Below the pieces are notes generated by a model. It was not told where the DNA came from. It did not search any database and worked only from the letters and a program-made list of their open reading frames with translations. From Cymbomonas tetramitiformis (taxonomy: Eukaryota > Chlorophyta > Pyramimonadophyceae > Pyramimonadales > Pyramimonadaceae), in assembly GCA_001247695.2 (NCBI GenBank), contig LGRX02028752.1, forward strand, positions 1 through 30,789: DNA of 30,789 nt, given 5' to 3'. A program made the translations under genes and the position numbers. This document shows, piece by piece, positions 9,095-19,300 of the stretch (position 1 is its first letter; the number at the start of each line of letters is the position of its first letter).

Positions 9095-9758
9095 TGTCGT
9101 TGTACAGAATATAATTATGGCTATAACTATATAACGATACAATATTATTTCAACCGATCAACGACGAGTATATAAATTGTAAACGGATATGTGTATATAC
9201 ATATACATTAGTATAGTTTACCGTGTGCTGAATATTTAAATAAATATTTAAATAAATAAATAAATAAATAAATACTGTATGCAAGAATTACGGGGGTTGG
9301 GGGGTGAGAGGGGGTGAGGGGGAGGGGGTGGGGTGATGTGGGTATATACATGGGGGTTGGTTGGATGGAGGGGTGTGAGGAGGCGGAATAAAATCTAAAA
9401 TAGCCCCCATTCCACTCCCTCACCCCCCTCCATCCAACCCCCATCCTCCTTCCCCCTCCCCCTCCCCTTCTCCCATGCCCTCCCTTCCCATAGCTCCCTT
9501 AGCCGTACGGTCTCTGTATATACCCACATCAGCCCCCGCCCCCACTCCCCCTCTCACCCCCAACCCCCCGTAATTCTTGCATACAGTATTTATTTATTTA
9601 TTTAAATATTTATTTAAATATTCAGCACACGGTAAACTATACTAATGTATATTTATATACTTATATCCGTTTACAATTTATATACTCGTCGTTGATCGGT
9701 TGAAATAATATTCTGTCTTTATATAGTGATAGCCATAATTATACACTGTACAACGACA
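9095..9758. mobile_element. Fold-back (long inverted repeat) element, 664 bp
   Basis: Both ends carry TGTCGTTGTACA in opposite orientation (9095-9106 and 9747-9758). The left arm to about 9350 is mirrored by the right arm from about 9515 (shared words TTTCAACCGATC, TTTACCGTGTGCTGAATATT, TGCAAGAATTACGG, GATGTGGGTATATACA), with small differences. An inner, second hairpin (about 9350-9380 against 9417-9444) nests within it. The arms contain AAAT runs and a dense G-rich tract (9290-9345) matched by a C-rich tract (9445-9570), so quadruplex formation is possible. There is no coding capacity and no clear target duplication. It resembles a MITE or fold-back transposon, or a palindromic duplication. 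Confidence 0.75.
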
Positions 9759-9917
9759 TCTACTGCTGCTGCATAATTCTACTGCTGAACTAAAATACGT
9801 CCAGAGTACGAAAACTGTCTATAGCGATTTATACCGTCGGAACTTTTGACAGAACTCGTTGCAAGAAACTCCGTCTTGGGTAGATGGGTACAACGGTTCT
9901 ACGGTTGGAACCGTGTT

Positions 9918-12006
9918 TTATTCCTGAGGCGCGACACCTTCCCCTCCATCTTCAACACGATCGTGATGTCCACTGCTAGGTACCTGTCTTCTGCGTTGCT
10001 GGAACTTGAAAGTGCAACCGGTGCAGCCCCCATTCATGCGTTTGTCCGAGGTGACGACTTCCCCAAAGTACACGAACACTTGTGTCATTTGTGGAATCAT
10101 ACCCTCGACTGAAATTGTGTCACCCTCCTTCACTTGCGTTCCGGTCGAAGATGAGTTTCGCACCCCACTGACGTGAGCTGTTTGTATTATTTTCGGCAGA
10201 CCATGATATTGCTTCCACTGAAGAGAGATGACGACTTTTTCAGATACTCTTTCTCGGTCTTGAGAATGAAAGTATAAAGTGGAGTCAGCTCGTCCTTCGT
10301 GAAAGGCACCACATGGAGGTCAGTGTCTTCACACCATGCGATAGGCATGTACTTGTTGCAACCCTCAAATTCCTTCTCTCCAACCAGGAAGACGATAGCG
10401 GGAAGTCGGGAGCAGATATAGCAGTTAAAAGACCATAGAGTGCATATGTTTCCATAGTCACGTCGATTTGGTGCCCCTTCGAAGCCAGTCTTACAGCCCT
10501 GTCACAGGCATGGATACTGCAAACATGGATAGTTTCAACAGTAACTCAAAACCCCCAGCAAACAGGCGAGCGTACATTCTGCTCAAAATCAGAGAATGCG
10601 TTGAAAGGTAACTCGAGGGAATCCTTTTTGTGAACTCGCAAACGATTCTCGCGTCTTCGTTTTTTTTCCGACAAAAAAGTAAAATGGTTCTGCGCGTCCA
10701 TATTATCGCGGTTCATTCTAATGCCGCGCAGGATTCCATCCCGAGGTCGTGTATTCCCTCAACGATGGAGACGAAAACTCGTTCCATCCAGGATACAGAA
10801 ACAAACCCCAAAATATCCGCATCAGAGTCTGTTGACCGGCGAGTTTACTCCAATCGGCGTGTGGATACTCTCTCGCAAAAAGTTCACAGCAGATTTCACT
10901 TGCGATAAGCTCGTAACGTCCCCCTTATCTTTAGAGCCATCCTGGGCACTCCTATCCCTTGTGAAACGAAAACGTATCACGATTGCAAGCGCAATTTCCC
11001 CACAATCGAGTTAGTCTCCTCGAGAGCGCTCTTTGCGACATACTCTTTAAGAACGCTGCCATCGTCCGTGTGTGTTGTCCTGTGACGAAAAGAAACTCGA
11101 CATCAGGAAAATATGGTTCAACTAGGAATATTGTCTATTGCCCAATGCTCCTTTGCAAAGGATTTAGGCACTTTTAGATCCTCTCCAAAGGATCAAATTA
11201 CATCATCAGTTATGGAACGTTAGATGCAAAATAACTCTATATTTGCTAGTATAGATTAGTATTTAGGCTATATATTGCCTAATTTATTGCACACATCCGG
11301 CTATATGCGCAGAAGTATATCCAAATTAGCACACATAATTTGTAATGTAATGGGTGAACAGACGTGCACTCTATATAAATATAGAGTAATAAGGTCTACA
11401 TAACTATAAGGTGCTCAATATTTACATTTATTATACGCATTTCCCGATTGCTACCCCATCAATTATTGACATAATAGATGCTTAGGTACAATCCTATCAC
11501 TCAACAATGTATATGTATGTATATGCACGTTAGCTATTCCACTTATACGCTTAGATCCTCTCTCAAGGATCAAGCCTTTTTTCCGAGATCGGATACCATT
11601 TTGTGTCAACTTGACGTGCAATTTTCACGTTGATAAATGCTATGGGGTAGTCCACAGTAATACAAAAAATACAATTTAGTGTGTGTATTTTAACCCCCAA
11701 ATAAACCTTAAAATGTCGAATGGAGCGTGCTAGATGACTCGTTATGCGGCTCTAGTTTGATCCTTGACCAAGGATCTACCATTGGGCAATAAACAATATA
11801 TAGCAGTTTCAACTTCGATTTATTTAGCTCACCTGCGGCGTTGCCTTCACTCCAAGCATCACTCCTTTGAAAGGCCCGGATAGGACTGACATTCTGAGCC
11901 CCAACTCCTCCGTGTGAGAAAGATTGTCCGGATAACAGGCTTTGAAGACTGAAACACTTCCTATGGATGACCCGATAGCTGCTTCTTGGGAGTGATATTC
12001 GATTGT
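9918..12006 (-). pseudogene. Decayed multi-exon gene, family not recognised
   Basis: Protein-like pieces lie in order on the minus strand but in clashing frames. 11833-12006 contains YHSQEAAIGSSIGSVSVFKA and ends with donor CAG|GTGAGC. 10985-11079 follows acceptor GTCACAG and contains VLKEYVAKSALEETNSIVGK. 10718-10930 contains ELFAREYPHADWSKLAGQQT. About 10580-10733 contains HFTFLSEKKRRRENRLRVHK. 10177-10516 follows acceptor TTTGCAG and contains VTMETYALYGLL, then, one base out of frame near 10400, AIVFLVGEKEFEG, ending SNIMVCRK. 9918-10163 contains VKEGDTISVEGMIPQ. The proposed intron between the first two pieces holds a 684-bp inverted-repeat element. Frame clashes suggest a pseudogene; poor assembly of a live gene is the alternative. 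Confidence 0.4.
11124..11807. mobile_element. MITE-like inverted-repeat insertion, 684 bp
   Basis: The ends share ATTGTCTATTGCCCAATG (from about 11129) and, inverted, CATTGGGCAATAAACAAT (from 11780). TTCAACT flanks both sides (11117-11123 and 11808-11814), and the next base outward is compatible with an 8-bp duplication with one mismatch. The interior is AT-rich without a gene. Three 18-bp palindromes of form GATCCT-N6-AGGATC occur at 11177-11194, 11554-11571 and 11759-11776. It sits in an intron of the decayed minus-strand gene. Confidence 0.55.
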
Positions 12007-12337
12007 TCATCCTTGAAAAGTCGCTTTATTTGTCTCGATTTTATCGTATTTGCCTTTATTCTGGACGTTTCAAATGGGGCACTATTCCTCAACCCTTTCG
12101 TAGCACTTCACTCAAGGGCAGGCCAGATGGCATACGACATTCCTAATGGAGAGCAATTGGGAAAGTATCGCTCTCTGACACTGCACAAATCCTATTGTAG
12201 CAGATATCTGCATGTACGTTAAAAAACTCGCTCGATACCTTCTGTGCATACAGCCATCGGTATTTTCACGTAAGGTTCGAGTGTATCATTGAGATCTTAA
12301 ACTGCGGGAAGGAAATCGGGATAAAGACGAGCGAGAA

Positions 12338-15190
12338 TCAGCCCTGCAACCCCTCGTGCAAGCGCAAAAGAAAGCTGCCGGATCCACTACTCCTTCCAGC
12401 CCACAGCCCCATCATGTGTCGTCTCTTCGTCCCGGTCCTCGTCTCCGTTGCCATCCATCTGCTCTCTTCTTTCCGCATTCTCCTCCATGAACCGCCGCTC
12501 CCTGAAGCGCCGCTGCATCTTCTGAAGGAATCCATACGCCGCAAGGTAGGCCCAAGCCCACCGCACACCTCCACTCCAAAGGGAATAAAGTGATGTAGAC
12601 GGACATCTCCGTACGTTGCAATCTTGCTTGTGTGTGTTTATCCTCACTCTATCTGCGGATCCTGACTGACTCCTTTGGCATCCCGTAACCACAGAAGATC
12701 AGCTGCACTATGTACCCACGCCGGGGATCAAAGGATTATTATAAACACACACTTCGAAACACTCATCCAGAATTTCCGGAGCTCTGTCGTGAAGAATGGG
12801 ACCCCCTAAGCCTCGCACAGCCATTAGAGCGCCTCTGCAACCGCCCTGCTCGCGCACTGTTACTTTGCCATTGGCGCCCGTTCACATCCACCCTCTGAGT
12901 CGTGCGAGCCATGCTCCCACCATGAATCCTGCGCTCCGCACCACCACCTTGCTCCCTGCCAACCCCAGCGCCTGGCCTCAAGGCAGCTTGCCCACCCATC
13001 AAATGTGCCATGTTCCCAAGCGCGGTCCCAAGGAGCTGAGAGTGAAAGACTGCATTGCTCCCGCCTGACCTTGCGCGCCCACTGCCAAACTGCATCTGCA
13101 ACCCCCTCTCACCACTCCCACCCCAAAGCTCTTGCGCTGGAAACCCTGCCAAATGTCTGCGAATCTGACCAATGCGCTCCACACTTGCACCGCCACTGCT
13201 GTTCTGCACTGTTCCTATCTACTTGGGGTCCCATCCCCCGACATGCCTGTGCGTCCCAAGCCCTCCTGGTGGCCGATAGTTCACCATCCGGACGTCGCCT
13301 TCCCGACAGCTGCTCACTGTTAGATCCGGCACGGCCAGCAACCTCACTACGTGGGTACGGAAGCTGATGAGATGTTGTATGCTGCCGTGCAACCTGTTGT
13401 AAGTGGTCATCGCTGCCGAGATGGGCCCCTGGGCTTTGAGGGGCCCGGCGTGTGTCAACCCCACCCACGTGCACTCCTCACATCTCCTCATCACCCTCAA
13501 CAGTCCCCCCATGCCAACAACCCCTCAAGAGGCCGGCCACCCGCCTGCTCACCCACATCAAGGTGGCCACCCCTCCCTCAGCCAAGCCCATTGCTTGCTC
13601 CGGCGAGGCCCTACCTGCTCTGCTCTTGAGTCCAGACCCCACTCTCACTCTCCGGGCCCGGCGATGAGAGGTCATCCCACTCCGCCAAGATATCCTGGAT
13701 ACTTGTCGCCGCCTGGCAGCATGCGCCCCTCCAGATCCTACCTCGGTGATGCCGCCCCCTTGACCCCCCCAGTGCTCAGATGCTCTGCCCCCCGCCGCAC
13801 ATCCTCCATGCTCTCCAAAAGCCTCGATGCCATCGCGCCTGCCTCGTCCACCCCACCAGAAGCCTGCCCAGACGGCTCATGCTGCGTTCCCCCAGATCCC
13901 TGCGTCCCACGACCCGATCCATCCTGCATGGTATAGTCTGTCTCCTCGAACGCGTTCTCGCACGCCCCGTCCATGCATCAACGCCAACCTCTCCACCCCC
14001 TCCCGTTGAGCCGCCTCCCCCTGATCCGGGTGCGGGCCCATGCCTCCTCTCACCCGCCCTCCGCCAGCCCAGCGCCACCCTACTCCGGCCGGACACCGCC
14101 CCACAGCCCGCTTGATGATCAACCCTGCGACCCATCGTGCAAGCGCGAAAGAAAGTTGCCGCGCCCCATTCACGCCGATCCCGCCCTGCGCGATCGGCGT
14201 TGTGAAAAATGTCACGCCAATCGCGCCCCATATAGACTACAATTTGTAAGGTACATACTTCAACCACGGTCAACAACAAAAACGCAGAAAAACATACTTC
14301 ACTGACATTTGGCGCGATTGGCGTGGGGCGCGATTGGCGTGTAACATATATATATATGCTTTCTTCGATGTGTGCGTACCCATGATTGAGCAGACAGCTC
14401 TGTGTCTGCGTGCATCCACTCCAGCCAGCTGTGAGCTGGTGGCGTCCTCCAAAGACACCCCATGAACGAAGGGCTGCGGCGATTTGTCGATCCACTGCAT
14501 CCGCGTGCCCCTTCCGATCCATTGCAGCACCTCACTGCTTGCACTAACCGCTTGCCACATCCCCCTTCTGCTCCGCATCTTTTCTCTTGAAGTCTTGACG
14601 AAGGGTTAGAATTTTCCTCCTGGTGCTCCGAGAGGGGCGGCACCAGGCGATATCCGTCATGAGCGAAGAGTTATGTTGTATGGGAGCCGGCTCCGCACTC
14701 AGCTCCAGGACCCTTACCGCCTTTGCCAATGCCGCAACCACGTTTGCCCTTTCCTCCGCCTTGACGGCCACGATAAGTCGAGGTCTTGACGTTGGCCTTC
14801 GCGTGTGTGGCCATCACCGCCTTGGCCGTTATAGTGGCGTCAAACTCCTTCGGCCATCCCACTTGGTCAGAACTGAGTCGGTTACCAAACCCTCAGTTCA
14901 CGCGTGCACCTTTTCCCCAATGAATGCAAGCTTCGCGCGCAGGGCGTCATAGCCACTGTGGATCGTAGCGTCAGACTCGCTCCGTGCCAGCCCTGAGCTG
15001 AATCATCGTGTACTGTACTGGCTGCTCTGAAGAGCGAAAGCACCCTTGATGGTGTTTTCCGCAGAAAATATCCGATCCGCCAAATCCTCCATGTTGGGTG
15101 GGTTGTCGCGGTGCTCGAGCTAGTCGAGGGGGCTCTTGGAATATATATGCGACCGCATCGTGCAAAACACGAGAGCGACGGCGCCAGAAC
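12338..15190 (-). pseudogene. GC-rich region of broken minus-strand coding pieces
   Basis: No single intact gene. Minus-strand pieces that read like protein: about 14905-15115 (MEDLADRIFSAENTIKGAF, one in-frame stop, then YDALRAKLAFIGEKVHA); 14671-14862 (EFDATITAKAV, then a Gly/Lys/Arg-rich stretch); 14544-14771 (AEERANVVAALAKAVRVLEL); 13738-13974 (acidic, SRLLESMEDVRRGAEHLSTG); 13219-13512; 12763-13209; and 12387-12560 (FLQKMQRRFRERRFMEENAE and an acidic end before the stop at 12387). They are helix-rich and charged, as in Gag or coiled-coil proteins, but I assign no family. Frames differ between pieces, so this is either a decayed gene or a multi-exon gene I could not resolve. Long frames on the plus strand here look like shadows of high GC. 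Confidence 0.3.
14171..14341. repeat. Five copies of a CACGCC(A/G)ATCSCGCC motif in both orientations
   Basis: Copies at 14171-14185 and 14213-14230 (forward) and at 14188-14204, 14311-14325 and 14327-14341 (reverse; the last two are tandem GGCGCGATTGGCGTG). Forward and reverse copies can pair as hairpins. The word TTTGGCGCG at the 14311 copy matches the known E2F site, but any link to that factor is inference. Confidence 0.55.
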
Positions 15191-16206
15191 AAGTTGTTCG
15201 TAGTGCATGGACGAATTAGTCCGCTTGGAGAGAGCTATGTGCGTCTTGCTGTTTCACATACAGGTTGTACATCTGCGGCATATGTATCTGACTCCGGTCT
15301 CGAGGGCTGCGGGGGGAAAGGCTTTGCAATGTAAAGCATGTATGGGAGCGTCCGCAGTGTCTCCAGCTCAGCGCCGCCGCTCTGAGCGGAGGCTGTCATT
15401 TCGGTGACGCCCTTTTTTCACTCTTGCATCTTCACACGCATCACCATCTTCCTGATTGTTGGTTGGCAATGCGACTAACATATATACGTCATCCCTCGGT
15501 ATTTATTTGTGTTCCAGGATACTACCAGATGCCATCATGTAGAACAGAAATCCAGACGTCTTTGAAAACAAATAGCAACAAGGTATTGTATGTTTTGCTC
15601 ATCTTGCACTGAATCGGGCAGTGTGATTTTGCCTTCGTTGTCACTGTTCTATCTCGTAGAAAGGATTATTTTATACATCAGTTCTTCCATGATCATGAGC
15701 TGCGGGTTTCTTGCCTCCAGCTTAAGCCGTCATAATTGATTTTGATCGACTGATTGAGCCGGGACGCCCGTCTGCCATCTGTTGTGAAACCATAAAGCCA
15801 AGTATGGATCTTGCTTTGCATTATATCTGCAAATGCGTCGGACGTATTATTTTCCCTGACATAACGCCCTGCTGACAAAGTTGCATCTGCTGTCTATTGC
15901 GTTGAGGGTGCGGGCGGCCTGCCAAGCCATGTTGATGTGTGTGTGCGGCGTAGTGCGTCAAGGTCCTGCATCTATGATGATGCCAACACGCTGTCCTCGT
16001 TGACGTGGGCTGTTGTCTAAATAATTATGATGCTGCTGTCAAGTTCAGCTGACCGTCTTGTCGCAGAGTACGGTGTGTGAGTGACTGCGTGGCCCCAAGG
16101 GCGGTGTGTGAGTGATGAGTGATGATGCTGTGTGTATGTATGTGCGTGACTGACAAGTGAAGTATCGTTGTGGCTGGGGATCAGGTCAATTTGTGATGGC
16201 TGCCTT
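15191..16206. other. Intergenic stretch upstream of the sensor kinase gene
   Basis: No convincing gene. The 3' part (about 15920-16160) is rich in GTGTGTGA and GAGTGATGA words. The frame of the kinase gene is open without a stop from about 16207 to its first ATG at 16344, so an upstream exon or a non-ATG start may lie at the end of this stretch. Confidence 0.4.
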
Positions 16207-16343
16207 GATTCAATGCCTTACTTGAGAAGCTCTGTTGTAGAGCCCTGCATCGTTCTGGTAGCCAAGCACAACACGCCAAAGAGAGGGAGGAGAAACAGAT
16301 TAAAGGAAATTTACAGCAGTTTCACCAATTCCTGCAGACGGAG

Positions 16344-19300
16344 ATGATATTCCATATGAAAGTCCAGGATGAGTCGGAGGATATATTATCATGTCTTTAT
16401 TGCAGCAGCTCGTCCCTTCAAGTTCTAGGAGTGCCACATGGAGAGCTCGTTGCAAGTGCTGATTTGTGCACTATACTGGCTTCGGTATTCGATGAGGATC
16501 ACATCAACGGCCTGCGCCAGCAGTTGCAAAGGTTAATCCAGACCGGCCAGCCCGTGGAATGGATGGGCACGCTGAGGTCATCTCGGAGAGCGCAGTGCCC
16601 AGACCGCTGGATCAGAATACTTGCCAGGCCGCAGTTTCAAGACGAGGAAAGCTCGTGCAAACGCGTGGTCGGAGGCTTTGGAGTTGCATACAATTTTTCA
16701 GAGGAGCAGCGAGCTCAGAAATTGAAGGCAGAGCAGCGGATGTGCGCAGCTGACAATTTGCTCTTTCATTTCGCCAAGAACTGCTTCGCAGTTATCTCAG
16801 GGAGCCTAGAGCTGCTGCGCAACAGAGCGCACTCGGAGGAGGACGACCCGTCATTACACAACGATCTTGGTGCGCTACTGGAAGATCTAAAGACAGCGTG
16901 TGTGCAAGGCATGGCTGACTGTCATCTGCGTCCAACTCTTGATGAAATATGCGATGGCTCGTACGTCATGCAAGAGTCAGTAATCAGATCCACTGACGTC
17001 CTGCTTCAATATGCAAAGATGTACAGCATCAAGGTCGACATTTTGCCTGCGCACCACGGACTGCATATTAAGTGTGACCGTACGCTGCTCAACCTTGTGA
17101 TGAACAACCTCGTGTCCAATGCCAGGAAATACGGGAGCCAACACCAAACGCCCGAGCTGTCTCTGGTCAGACTGCAGGACAGCCGTGCAGTGATACTGCG
17201 GCTGTGGAATGCACCGGGATCGAATCACTCCACATTCATGGCCAACAGCGCAGACATACTGCACAACAAAGTCGACACCACCAGAGGCTGGCTGAGCAGT
17301 GGTATCGGCCACGAATCCATCAGAAAGTGCCTGGCCTGCTGCTCTGACTGGAGCATGTCCTGCGACGTGGATACAGGGGGGACTGCCTTCGAAATCAGAA
17401 TGCTGAACGCTGCATTCACAGAGTGTGAGTTGATCGGTGATGGCGTTCCTCATTCCAAGCAGAGAGAGCATGAGGCGGCAGGCAGCCTGCGCTCAGCACC
17501 AAAGCCGACAAAGCTGCAGGGAGCCAATATGCTGGAGAAGCAGGAGCAAGCTGCGCCAGCATTCAAGCTGAGGAATGTAGCAATATCAACAGATTCGGAA
17601 GCAAGCACCTCATCAGCTGCTGACAACAGATTCAAGCCACCCACAGACTTTCCGTCAGATATCAAGGTGGCAGTCCTGGATGACACCAAGCTCATGCGTC
17701 TGTTTTACAAAACTGCTCTCAAGAAGATGAGGGTGCGACATAGCTGGGTGTGGGGTGGAACACCAGAGGAGATCCGCCAGTTTCCAGATTTGGTTATGGA
17801 GCAGCAGATCGATTTTGTCGTCCTTGACCAGAATTTGAGCGAAGTCATTCCGGATGAAGCGAATGCTGATCAGTACGGAACCGACATCCTCAAACTGTTA
17901 AGGGCTAAAGGGTACACTGGATACTGCATCACGAGAACTGCTCACGACTCTGTGTCTTCGCGGAAAGCTTACTTTGAAGCTGGCTTTGACGATGTGGTTT
18001 CGAAAACCGGGGATATTCAGAAGCAGCTGTGTGATTGTTGGAACGACAGGTGCAAACGTTTGTCATTGCAGGCCAGACAATCCAGTGAAGAAATTGGCAT
18101 CTCCTTACAGAAATGTGTTGCGGCTGAGCATGAGAATATCGCAGCAGGGGATCCAACAGACCGCATCGAAAAGAACCATGACCTCACAGATGAAATGCAT
18201 TTTGCGCGCCACTCGTGGGAGGATGCCTTCTGGCAGGAGAATGCCCGGCTCAATCGCGCTGCAATACCTGCTGTGCGGGCCATGCACGTTCTTATGATCG
18301 GCTCTTTGTTAGTGATGGAGGATGGCTTGCGCTGTGCATACGTGGAGTTCAGTGTCCTCACCCTGAGTGCCATTGGAGTGGCGTTTCTGGCAAGAAGCTC
18401 TCATGTCCCAGACCGTTGGTTCTCGGCGATCGCTGTTCTGCAGTGCAATGTTCTGTATCCTGGCATCGCGGTGCTTTCAACCGTCAGGCACCCTGGCTCT
18501 GCTGCTCTACACGGTTTTACTTTCAACGAGCTGATGGGGAGCGCGGGTTGCATTTTAAGCAATGGGCTCATGCTGCAAATGGTGAGCTGGACACACAAGG
18601 CAGTCATCCTGATGCTATTTTGGGCAGCATTGTGCTTGGTGCGGCTGAGATTGCACGGTGTGATGGCAATGCTGCATGATACGTCATTGATGCGCGAGTG
18701 GGCAGGGCTGCTGGCGGCCTCGATCTTGGGGACAGTGATGGCCTTCCACACAGAGGCAAGACGGAGGCGGCTGTTTTTAAACAGGCCACAGCAGCGGCAG
18801 CGGTGGCGAAATCAACAGCAGCAGCAATGCCTGGACGCCGAGGATACACACACCCCCAGCAGCCGCGCTGGCTCAGATGGCGTGGTTCGATTGCCGATGA
18901 CTCTTCACTTTGTGGACAGCGCACTCGAAGAGAAGTTCCAAGTCTTCAGTGCAGATTCGATGAGCACTCGGCAGTTGTGGTGGGGGCTGGTCTCCTTGGC
19001 TGGGGGCCTGCTGGTGATGCTGATGAGCGGCATGGGACCTGCGTGTGGAATTGGCTACGAGATCAACGCTGGCTTGGTGGTCCTTCATGCTGCCGGAGCT
19101 ATCATTGCAATTAACCCACATCTACACGAACTGCATTTGAAGTATATATGCATGCTGGTGATGTGGCTGAGTCAGTGTATGACGCTGTGGTATGAGGTAT
19201 ATGACGTACAAGTGCGCCTTCTGGAGGTTTTTAACTCGATCTTATTTTTTACTCACGCTGAGCTCTTCACATCGTTCATGCCCTGGTACCACATTACCAT

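Noticed and set aside
12710..14305. Several long plus-strand frames in the C-rich region
   Set aside because: They are Pro/His/Ser-rich, overlap each other in all frames and mirror minus-strand pieces; they are best explained by high GC with few stop codons.
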